Origin: Legionella rubrilucens | GTDB taxonomy: Bacteria > Pseudomonadota > Gammaproteobacteria > Legionellales > Legionellaceae | Assembly (NCBI RefSeq): GCF_001468125.1 | Contig: NZ_LNYT01000006.1 | Span: 1-64,000, forward strand | Reading direction: 5' to 3' | DNA length: 64,000 bases | Program-made: the position numbers and the translations under genes | Shown: positions 55,910 to 63,451 of the stretch, one piece after another | Numbering within the stretch: position 1 is the first letter of the stretch | Layout: every line of letters starts with the position of its first letter | Notes under the pieces: model-generated | Databases searched by the model: none | What the model was told of the DNA's origin: nothing | Seen by the model: the letters and a program-made list of their open reading frames with translations, nothing else

Positions 55910-58246
55910 ATGTTACCTAAAGAAATAGCTGAATTACTCCAAAATTTAAATTCAAGCAAGGCTGACATCAGCCAGACCAGACTGAATAAAAAAATCATCC
56001 AGTATTTAAGTTCAAAAACAGATTATGATGAAACGCTTCTCAAAAATGTCATTAAACAACTGAATGCGGGTTGCTGTGCAGGTTATACCGCATTGTGGGG
56101 TTATTCTCATTGTCTAACCAACCAACCTGTGCGCAAAACGGATGATAATACGCCTATCCCACGAAATGACATTGTCTATTTCTACGATCTGCTGAGCGCT
56201 TTGTCCCTATGGGATGGCGAGTCTCCATTGGATGAAAAACTGGATAAGGAAATGGAGTATTTCCTGGGAAACCTGCTTTTTTTCCAACAACTCAATGAGT
56301 TCCTGCGCGTAGGCAATGGCAATTTGAGTGCTTTAGAGGATACGCGACGGGGTAACCAGTCTTTCCGGGAGGAATACTCCATTGCGGCCATGTTTAATAA
56401 GGAGCAATTGGAAAAACTGCTCCAAAACCACGCCGTATTTCCTGAGAATAAATTCATCAATATTACCCACAGTGTGCTTTCAGACAACAGTTATACTCGT
56501 TATCACGCATTAGGATTAATGAGGCGTGGCAATCGTTATTATTTATACAATTCAAACAGCCCCAAGGGTGAGAAAGAGTTTACCTCCATTCCTGCATTGG
56601 TTAATTACCTCTTTCAAGTTTCTGCCGGTTCTGTTCCATGCCAATTTCTGCCTTTTAGTTTTAAAATCTTTGATATTCCCTCCGATAAAACGCATGAGTA
56701 CCCTCCCCAACGCGGCATTTTAGACAATCTTAAAAGTGGCATAGAGCGTGAAAATGGATGGGATGGCTTAGCAATGGCCGCATGGGTAGGCTGTGAACAG
56801 TCCGCGAAGTATTTCCTGGAAAAAGGAGCCAAACCTTATCTTCTCAACCTGTGGAACACAAACCCTATTGCCATCGCCGTCCGAGGCGGGCATGCCCCCT
56901 TGGTGAAGTTGCTGGTAGACAAAAGCCCTGTTAACGAATTATTGAACCTTTTCTGGACAGCCATTCGCTTAGGCTACACTGAAATTGTTAAAATTTTGGT
57001 GACAATGACGTCCATTAAAAACCACCTCAATGTATCACGGCGTGGTATTACCCCCTTAATTTCTGCAATCAAGCATGATCACCTGGAAATCATCGCCATT
57101 TTATTAGAGGCTGGGGCTGATTCCACCGGAGGCCCTTTGATGCATGCCGCAGAAAAAGGGAATTGCCAGGTTTGCGCGCTGTTATTGGAAAAAGGGATAA
57201 CCGGTTACTTGTCTGGAGGAATAGGGCCACTGGAAAAAGCGGCACAACAGGGCCATGGTCAACTCGTTGATTTATTCATCAGCAAAGGGTATCAACCCTC
57301 ATTACAAGCGGTACAGCTCGCCATATTTGGCGGGCATTTTGACTTGGCCGAAGCGCTGCGCAGCAAGCTCAAGGTGCATGAAGGCACCCCTACTCCTGCC
57401 TCTAAAAAAGAAAATCCCAAGGCTGAAATCCCGGATGTAACCAGCACAGCCGAATACAAAGCGTACACCGCAATGAAACAAAAACAACGGTTGAACTCCC
57501 CTACTCCCCCCCCTGCAAAGCCAGGACTTCCTCCTATGCCAGCAACGAAACCGCAACCTTCCAACAACCAGGATGAAGCCCAGCTTGAAGAAATAAAAAA
57601 AATAAGAGCAGAAAAAAACCGGCAGTTTAAAGAGGACAAATTCATGTCTTCTGTGCGGGAATCCGCGCCGAAGTTTTTTAGCTTATTACTCAAAATTCCT
57701 CAAACCAAGCATTCTGCTCATTGCTTTTTTGGGGGAACGAAGGCAAAAAGCGACGCCCAATTTTTTCACCTGCAAATCAAGAAAATAAAAAAAGCGTTGG
57801 ACAATAAGACCGTGAGCGTAGAAGAGGCATTATGGCAAGCTTTCACATTGGCTCATTTTGTGGGTTCAAAGCCCTCTCAAGCGCAGTTTAATGGCCACTT
57901 TGATCAATTTGTGCAACAAGCCTTTGCCACAGCCCCTTCAACGCACAACCATACTGAGACGATTAAAAAGGACATTTTTCAGTTAGTGACAAAAAACAGG
58001 GAAATAAGTCAGGAGCAGATTTTATGGATCAAGGCGATGTATACGCATCAACGTCAGAAGCAATGGTTCTCGCGTCAAAGCGCCGCATCCGGTGAAATTT
58101 TAAATGCCACAGACAATTTAACGGATGAAGAACGCTATCAGAAGCTTAGCCTCTATTTTTTTAATGGTGAGAATCAACATCGCCGTCTTCACAAGATTAT
58201 GCAAACTGTATTTTTAGATACCCTGACCATTACTCAACCTAAATAA
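55910..58246 (+). CDS. ankyrin repeat protein with cysteine-protease-like N terminus, effector candidate
   Basis: 778 residues. The N-terminal 260 residues look like a C58/papain-type protease: GCCAGYTALWGYS (Cys56), YHALGLMRRGNRYYLYNSN (His199, then Asn214 in the Asp/Asn position). Residues about 281-485 hold five to six ankyrin repeats (NGWDGLAMAAWVGCEQSAKY, RGITPLISAIKHDHLEIIAI, and others). A Pro-rich linker (PTPPPAKPGLPPMPATKP) and a helical C-terminal domain follow. The mix of host-type repeats and protease core, with no signal peptide, is typical of Dot/Icm effectors. Translocation and protease activity are inference. Confidence 0.8.
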   Translation: MLPKEIAELLQNLNSSKADISQTRLNKKIIQYLSSKTDYDETLLKNVIKQLNAGCCAGYTALWGYSHCLTNQPVRKTDDNTPIPRNDIVYFYDLLSALSLWDGESPLDEKLDKEMEYFLGNLLFFQQLNEFLRVGNGNLSALEDTRRGNQSFREEYSIAAMFNKEQLEKLLQNHAVFPENKFINITHSVLSDNSYTRYHALGLMRRGNRYYLYNSNSPKGEKEFTSIPALVNYLFQVSAGSVPCQFLPFSFKIFDIPSDKTHEYPPQRGILDNLKSGIERENGWDGLAMAAWVGCEQSAKYFLEKGAKPYLLNLWNTNPIAIAVRGGHAPLVKLLVDKSPVNELLNLFWTAIRLGYTEIVKILVTMTSIKNHLNVSRRGITPLISAIKHDHLEIIAILLEAGADSTGGPLMHAAEKGNCQVCALLLEKGITGYLSGGIGPLEKAAQQGHGQLVDLFISKGYQPSLQAVQLAIFGGHFDLAEALRSKLKVHEGTPTPASKKENPKAEIPDVTSTAEYKAYTAMKQKQRLNSPTPPPAKPGLPPMPATKPQPSNNQDEAQLEEIKKIRAEKNRQFKEDKFMSSVRESAPKFFSLLLKIPQTKHSAHCFFGGTKAKSDAQFFHLQIKKIKKALDNKTVSVEEALWQAFTLAHFVGSKPSQAQFNGHFDQFVQQAFATAPSTHNHTETIKKDIFQLVTKNREISQEQILWIKAMYTHQRQKQWFSRQSAASGEILNATDNLTDEERYQKLSLYFFNGENQHRRLHKIMQTVFLDTLTITQPK

Positions 58247-58352
58247 TTCCTCACAGCACTAGTATTCAGTTGAATAACGGCCAGGCATGATCTGGCGATT
58301 ATGAATCGCTCTCAGGCAGGCCGCCACATCCTTTCTTTACAAAATCGCCAAG

Positions 58353-58709
58353 TTAAATAAAAACCAGATAAGGGTTTTCATCATAGGATTTACCATTTTC
58401 ATCAACGTACTCTTTGTGCATCTGCTTGGCCATGCTGTTTGCTTTTTTACAGGTCTCAGCCATTTTTGCTGCATCGCCTCGATTCAAATAATGCCCTATC
58501 AGCGCGCCAACTTCTCGCGGCAATCCGGGGTTGTCTTCTGCAGGCGATAAATCATTTTCCAAGCCGGCATAAGGTCTCCACATCATGAGCATCCCGCTGG
58601 CTGCTCCAAGCGAATAGGCCTTTTCTTCTTTGGAGTGATAACGTGCGTCATTATTACGCCAGCGAGTCAACCGATTACACAGCAGGATTTCGCTTTGATT
58701 TAATTTCAT
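58353..58709 (-). CDS. small F-box-like protein
   Basis: 118 residues. PGLPREVGALIGHYLNRGDA followed by MAETCKKANSMAK (about residues 61-95) follows the F-box pattern LPxEhxxxIxxyLxxxDxxxhxxxC. It ends shortly afterwards, so there is no substrate-binding domain of any size. GAGA is the only ribosome-site candidate. It may be a truncated effector or a small adaptor. It is convergent with the ankyrin gene and divergent from the DUF4169 gene. Confidence 0.55.
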   Translation of the reverse strand: MKLNQSEILLCNRLTRWRNNDARYHSKEEKAYSLGAASGMLMMWRPYAGLENDLSPAEDNPGLPREVGALIGHYLNRGDAAKMAETCKKANSMAKQMHKEYVDENGKSYDENPYLVFI

Positions 58710-58810
58710 GATTCTTTATCTCTCAATAGGCCGATTCGCTTATGTATTTGTCCATCAGCCTATGCCATACTTTTAAACAGACCGTTTTAGCTCAAATAGC
58801 CAGGAATAGC

Positions 58811-58990
58811 ATGGCCGATATTATTAGTCTTAAGAAAAAAAGAAAAGCGAAAATTCGTTCTCAGAAAGAAAAAAAAGCCAGTGAAAACCGCATCAAATTT
58901 GGCAGAACCAAAACAGAGAAAAAACGGGATACGCTGGAAAAAGAAAGGCATGAACGCCAACTGGATGGCCATAAGCTGGAAAAGGAATGA
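58811..58990 (+). CDS. DUF4169 family protein
   Basis: 59 residues, very basic: MADIISLKKKRKAKIRSQKE, NRIKFGRTKTEKKRDT and RHERQLDGHKLEKE. This matches the DUF4169 family known mainly from alphaproteobacteria, function unknown. The ATG at 58811 follows AGGA; a longer frame to 58742 is not supported. Confidence 0.8.
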   Translation: MADIISLKKKRKAKIRSQKEKKASENRIKFGRTKTEKKRDTLEKERHERQLDGHKLEKE

Positions 58991-59052
58991 CGTCTGGCCT
59001 TATTGCACAGAATACCCAAACGTCATGCCCAAAACCCAGAATGATTGATGGT

Positions 59053-60111
59053 TTAGACCTCCATACTCAGTCTGCGCAACGCATCGCTTTGTGTGTTTTC
59101 CTCTCCTTTAGAAGGTGTAGGTGAGGATGAAAATGCAGCGGTATCTGGAATTGCCGCCGCAGTCTCTGGACATGAAAAAAAGGACGACTTCCATTGGTTT
59201 GAATTGACTAACGCACCCCGGGTAATGCATCGTTGCTTAGGTGAAGCAACGACTCCTTCCGGTTTTTTAGCGTCGATCAGGATGGTTTCATTGTCCATTA
59301 ATAAGGACTGAATCGTTGCTAAAAAAGCCTCACGTTGCTCAGGTTGATACATCCACTCGCCAATATTGCTGACATAGACCGTATCAATACGCATGGCATT
59401 ATTAATCAGCAGATTTTTAACGGATTTAAACACGTTATCGGCACAAATGCTTTCGGTGATGACAGCGATTTTATCGGTCACTGCCAATGTGCGAATGTGC
59501 TTATAACGCTCGGTCGTGTAAAGCCAGCTTGTTTCACGACGCCTTTCCAAATCGACCTCTTCAAGCACAGTGAAATGATCAGGATAAGGCGGTTCGTCAC
59601 TGACATTAAGACAAAATTTGATGCTTTTTGGCTTTATTTTACCCAGAACCGAGGAGCGTGACGTATCCCTGCTGCCGCCATAATGGTATTTTTTAACAAA
59701 CGCAGTCATTTTTTCAATGAAGGCGTCCTGGTCCTCACACTGTCTCACGTATTTTAAGGCTGTGGCTAAGAACAAGGTGTTTTCAGGATTAATATCACAG
59801 ATTAACCCTCTGGAGGATAAACGTTGAGCCATGATGTCAAAATTATGCCAGCCAGAAAAACCAACGTGCACCCCTCCTTCCACGCGAGGGAATAAATCCA
59901 AAGTCTGGGCAGTCTGTACAACACCACTTTCATTGGTGTTGATGTATACCCCGCTTTGATTGGGGAAAGGATATAAAATGGCGTGATTTTCAAATTGACG
60001 AAGCCGTTTTGAAAAGGGATCTTCTTTCATTCCTTTGATGGGTTTGCGGGGAACCGGTACATAGTCTACCGACGATTGTTCAGGTTTCGATTCTGTTTTA
60101 AAGTTTTGCAT
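59053..60111 (-). CDS. methyltransferase-like protein, effector candidate
   Basis: 352 residues from the ATG at 60111. The pattern GGVHVGFSGWHNFDI (about 79-93), GLICDINPEN (102-111) and DTVYVSNIGEWM resembles a Rossmann methyltransferase with motif I and an acidic second strand; the usual GxGxG is not exact. The C terminus is Ser/Pro/Glu-rich and charged (SPTPSKGEENTQSDALRRL), like translocation signals of Dot/Icm effectors. The longer frame to 60138 would start at the predicted transcription start of the PmrA-type promoter, so 60111 (or 60123) is more likely. Function inferred only from pattern. Confidence 0.6.
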   Translation of the reverse strand: MQNFKTESKPEQSSVDYVPVPRKPIKGMKEDPFSKRLRQFENHAILYPFPNQSGVYINTNESGVVQTAQTLDLFPRVEGGVHVGFSGWHNFDIMAQRLSSRGLICDINPENTLFLATALKYVRQCEDQDAFIEKMTAFVKKYHYGGSRDTSRSSVLGKIKPKSIKFCLNVSDEPPYPDHFTVLEEVDLERRRETSWLYTTERYKHIRTLAVTDKIAVITESICADNVFKSVKNLLINNAMRIDTVYVSNIGEWMYQPEQREAFLATIQSLLMDNETILIDAKKPEGVVASPKQRCITRGALVNSNQWKSSFFSCPETAAAIPDTAAFSSSPTPSKGEENTQSDALRRLSMEV

Positions 60112-60141
60112 GGCGTACAGCATCAATTCGACATGCACTAC

Positions 60142-60174
60142 ATTATAAGGGCGAATTATTAAGAAAAGATTAAT
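60142..60174 (-). promoter_or_regulatory. PmrA-type box and -10 element before the methyltransferase-like gene
   Basis: Minus strand: ATTAAT (60174-60169), CTTTT, CTTAAT (60163-60158), ten bases, TATAAT (60147-60142). The spacing equals that before the Fic and the 857-residue genes. Transcription would start near 60135. Confidence 0.65.
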
Positions 60175-60241
60175 CAGAGGTGTGAAGAGTATCCCAAACT
60201 GGATCTATCCCGAAACGTTCAGACGTTAACCCCTGTTAACG

Positions 60242-60269
60242 GTCCCTCTGCCGACAGCGGCAGAGGGAC
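60242..60269 (-). terminator. strong hairpin downstream of the 93-residue gene
   Basis: A 12-bp perfect stem (GTCCCTCTGCCG with its complement) and a four-base loop lie 18 bases after the stop at 60287. There is no T tract on either strand, so termination may need Rho, or the stem stabilises the message. Confidence 0.5.
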
Positions 60270-60286
60270 TAAACGCGGGCAATGGC

Positions 60287-60568
60287 TTAAGCATTCTGAG
60301 GTTGAGGAATTCTCTTCAGTTGCGCTTTCACTAATTTCGTGATCTCGTCCAGCATGTATTCGCAGGCATCCTGATTGTGCGGGTACTGTTTGTAAATCGT
60401 ATTGGTTAAAAAAGCCGACAACGCCTGGGCAACCAATTGACGGCTCCGCAAAGGTTGCGGCAATTGCTCTACCGATTGCTGCAGGGATGACAACAGGTGT
60501 TGGCCGACAAAATTCATCGCTTTGGTATACTCTTCGGCCGTTAAGGCATCGTTTTGAGTCGCGTTCAT
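60287..60568 (-). CDS. small hypothetical helical protein
   Basis: 93 residues from the ATG at 60568 (AAAGGA upstream), almost all helix (EEYTKAMNFVGQHLLSSLQQ, YMLDEITKLVKAQLKRIP). No family recognised. It has its own good promoter and hairpin, so it is an independent gene between two effector candidates. Confidence 0.6.
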   Translation of the reverse strand: MNATQNDALTAEEYTKAMNFVGQHLLSSLQQSVEQLPQPLRSRQLVAQALSAFLTNTIYKQYPHNQDACEYMLDEITKLVKAQLKRIPQPQNA

Positions 60569-60598
60569 GCTCTGTCCTTTCAATTCATAAGGCCCGCG

Positions 60599-60627
60599 AT
60601 TATAGAGTGTCTCTCCACGGACTGCAA
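60599..60627 (-). promoter_or_regulatory. sigma-70 type promoter of the 93-residue gene
   Basis: TTGCAG (60627-60622), a 17-base spacer and a perfect TATAAT (60604-60599) on the minus strand. Transcription would start near 60592, giving a leader of about 24 bases. Confidence 0.6.
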
Positions 60628-60708
60628 TGCAAAGTCTCCGGTTAAAACATAAACAGGAAAGGCCAACTTTGCAGTTGCCTTTTAAAGGGTCAAATACCCT
60701 CTAAGGGA

Positions 60709-63282
60709 TTAATTTGAAAATCCTGTAGACGGGCTATCGCCTGGCAATTCAAAACTCGCCAGTTTGCTCTGACTTTTTTCCAATGCTTTAACCTGGGAAT
60801 TAAAAAACAGATTACCATGACCACAGATCTTCGTCCATTCCTCATCCTCTTTTGCTGTCACCATGACGCCGGGGTGCCACTCTTTTGCATTGGCCTTTTC
60901 TGTTTCTATCCTCATTTTCTCCCGTTTTAATGCCGGTTTTAATTCGATAAGTAATCGAATAACCATGTCTGCCGTTTTCTTTTCCCTGTAGTCCATCTGC
61001 AGGTAAACGTCATTTTGATTATCAACCAGCGGGTTTCCGTGCTCGAGATAATTTCGAAATGCTCTTAATTCAGCGTAGGCATTCGCTATCAAAGGACAAA
61101 GGGCTATTTCCTTGTAAGTCTTGATGGTTTCCAGGTGTTGCAGGACCTGGCCGATGTTGTATTCCAGTGCATCATTCAGGGTGGGCTTTTTCACCAGGCG
61201 GCCTGACAGAGGTTCTTTCCCCTGCTCCTGCTGCTGTTTATCCCAGTCCGCGGTCGATTTAAACGGTGCGTTGCTAATCCAGTACCCTTCGTTTATCAAA
61301 AAATCTTCCATGTCAGCCAAGGATTCGAGGGCGGCCTCCATGCGTTTCAACGGATTGAGTTGATGCTCTTTTTTTACTGGCTCAAGCAGGTATTTCGCTA
61401 ATTTTCTAATGCCCTCCAAGCCTTGAAACCTGGCTTCTCTCTCATTCTCTCTTTTCTCGCTGGCTTCTTTTTCTTCCAACCGTTTCTTTTCTCTTTCGGC
61501 GAGCGTTAAGGAGGGTTTGGTAATGGCTTTGTCCAAAAAGGCGCTTAATTCCTTGTATTTTTCCCCTAACTCCTTGCGGGGCAGACATTGCAGAATCATC
61601 CCTTTTTGCTTTTTAGAAACCACCCCTGCCTGACCTGCAAAAATGGCTAAGCAGAGTTCAATAATGTCCGGAGTGGCTTTAAACTGTTCCAAACAGTGGA
61701 TGAATTCCTTCTCATTTGCTGACAAGGCCTGTTTGGAAGACGGATCTTTCGACTCAATCTCCTGTTTACCCGAGTTATTGTTGCTGCCCTCACTGCCCTT
61801 CTGTACACTGACCATCTCACGTTTTAGCAGGTGTTGCCAGTAAGTTTCCGGATCATGGAGGTATACTCCAAGACTCTGTTCGCGTAACCAGATGAGATGG
61901 TTTAATTTTTTTCCAAACTCCTGTAAATCCTTGCCGAAAACCTGTTCCAGCCAAACGTTGTTGCTTAGAAATTGTCCTATTCGGTATTTTAAATCCCTTT
62001 CGTCCTGGTGAGTAATCGCATCGCGTATGACAATGAAAGCACGCCAATCCGTGCCTGGATCCAGATCAATTAAGAATTTGGAAAAATTTTTGCCGGTGAT
62101 GAGCTCACCCAGGCTCTGAAGCCGGCGCAGAGCGGCATGTAATCCAACCTTTTTTGAAATATCAAAGGCAGAATTTCGACAAATTAAATGAAGGTGCTGT
62201 GGATCAGCTTCTTGCCATACCGGTATTTTCATTCGCGCATTGGTGTCGTGACTCAAATTCAATAATTTAATCAGACTGAAAATATCATTCAGGTAAGCAA
62301 TAACGCATTTACTGACTGTCAATTCAGGTTTCGGAACTGCGACAGGCTTCTCAGGTGCGGTAAGAACCATACTTACCCCGTGAAAAAAATCCCTTAATGA
62401 AGGAAGATCTTTTTCAACAATGGACAACGCAGCATAGGGAATGAGCAATTGCAAATCACCCGCTTCGGCGATCAAATGGACCGCGCTGTCAAACAATTGC
62501 TTTGATTTTCCTTCACTTAACGAGGTGATTGTCTTCGCGGAAAAAGGTATGCTCGCCACTTTTTGCATGGACGGCTCAATCATGATGCCGCCAAGATGAT
62601 CGAACGCAAGCCAATTAAACGATGATGCTTCAAGCACCTTATCAAATCTTTTTTTCAAATCCGGGGACAGTTTTTGAATCACGGAGCACATTTTGGATAT
62701 CAGGATGCGGTTTTGTGCATCGCGTGTATCCTTTATAGCCTGGATTGCCAAACTGGAAAGCGTCTTAGGCATTTTTTTAAAGCGAGCAGCAATGTCATGG
62801 TATTTGATCAGAAAATCAATCAATTTGATAAGGTACAGCACCCGTTCCGCATCGGTTGGGAGGGTCTCAACGGCCTGCTTTTCGAGAGAGGTATATTCCT
62901 GCAAAAATTCAGGATGCTGGTCTTTCTCAAAAGAAGCAGTCGCCTTACGCTGTTTCATACCCATAATGCGATCGGCTTCCTCATCCTCTGCGCCGGCTGA
63001 AACCAGATGATAATAAAGATTAATATTGCCGTTATCCGCAACCAATCGTAATGGGCTGTGCGAATGCTGTTTCAAATTAACATTAATGGCGAGCGCTTGG
63101 CGATGGAGCAACAGTATTTTTATTAATTTCAAGCCTTCATTATCGTCTACCCCGCAATGCCGGCACGCCTGGTAAAATGCTTTGTCAAATTGATGCTCGG
63201 TCAGGAGTTTATAGATTGATTGACCATTGCTTACCTTACCAAAGTTAATTTTTTTAATGTCGAGCAATACTTCTTCAAACAT
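60709..63282 (-). CDS. large protein with ankyrin-like and two HEPN-like segments, effector candidate
   Basis: 857 residues, no signal peptide. Residues about 36-98 resemble two ankyrin repeats (HSPLRLVADNGNINLYYHLV, SAGA). Two helical regions each carry an R-x4-H motif as in HEPN ribonuclease domains: FIVIRDAITHQDE (Arg420, His425) and LRAFRNYLEHGNPLV (Arg743, His748), the second preceded by Asn-Tyr as in typical RN(x)3H. Between them lies a charged coiled coil (EREKKRLEEKEASEKRENER). A PmrA-type promoter is directly upstream. RNase or nucleotidyl-related activity is a hypothesis from motif and context only. A small hairpin near 60684-60698 may end transcription. Confidence 0.65.
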   Translation of the reverse strand: MFEEVLLDIKKINFGKVSNGQSIYKLLTEHQFDKAFYQACRHCGVDDNEGLKLIKILLLHRQALAINVNLKQHSHSPLRLVADNGNINLYYHLVSAGAEDEEADRIMGMKQRKATASFEKDQHPEFLQEYTSLEKQAVETLPTDAERVLYLIKLIDFLIKYHDIAARFKKMPKTLSSLAIQAIKDTRDAQNRILISKMCSVIQKLSPDLKKRFDKVLEASSFNWLAFDHLGGIMIEPSMQKVASIPFSAKTITSLSEGKSKQLFDSAVHLIAEAGDLQLLIPYAALSIVEKDLPSLRDFFHGVSMVLTAPEKPVAVPKPELTVSKCVIAYLNDIFSLIKLLNLSHDTNARMKIPVWQEADPQHLHLICRNSAFDISKKVGLHAALRRLQSLGELITGKNFSKFLIDLDPGTDWRAFIVIRDAITHQDERDLKYRIGQFLSNNVWLEQVFGKDLQEFGKKLNHLIWLREQSLGVYLHDPETYWQHLLKREMVSVQKGSEGSNNNSGKQEIESKDPSSKQALSANEKEFIHCLEQFKATPDIIELCLAIFAGQAGVVSKKQKGMILQCLPRKELGEKYKELSAFLDKAITKPSLTLAEREKKRLEEKEASEKRENEREARFQGLEGIRKLAKYLLEPVKKEHQLNPLKRMEAALESLADMEDFLINEGYWISNAPFKSTADWDKQQQEQGKEPLSGRLVKKPTLNDALEYNIGQVLQHLETIKTYKEIALCPLIANAYAELRAFRNYLEHGNPLVDNQNDVYLQMDYREKKTADMVIRLLIELKPALKREKMRIETEKANAKEWHPGVMVTAKEDEEWTKICGHGNLFFNSQVKALEKSQSKLASFELPGDSPSTGFSN

Positions 63283-63315
63283 GTTTCACCCCGATACTAC
63301 CATTAATACTGCTGC

Positions 63316-63348
63316 ATTCTAGTGATGAAACATTAAGGCAAAATTAAT
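63316..63348 (-). promoter_or_regulatory. PmrA-type box and -10 element before the 857-residue gene
   Basis: Minus strand: ATTAAT (63348-63343), TTTGC, CTTAAT (63337-63332), ten bases, TAGAAT (63321-63316). Transcription would start near 63309, about 27 bases before the ATG at 63282. Confidence 0.65.
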
Positions 63349-63386
63349 ATGAACAAAAACAAATCAATCTCTGGCGATGCCCGCCG

Positions 63387-63419
63387 CTTAAGCTTCCCAT
63401 AAGATTCAATTTGTACAAT
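63387..63419 (+). promoter_or_regulatory. degenerate PmrA-type box and -10 element before the right-edge gene
   Basis: CTTAAG (63387-63392), CTTCC, CATAAG (63398-63403), ten bases, TACAAT (63414-63419). The half-sites are weaker than in the other three promoters, but the spacing is identical. Confidence 0.4.
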
Positions 63420-63451
63420 AGAGTCACTTTAAATTCATTATGATTTAAATC

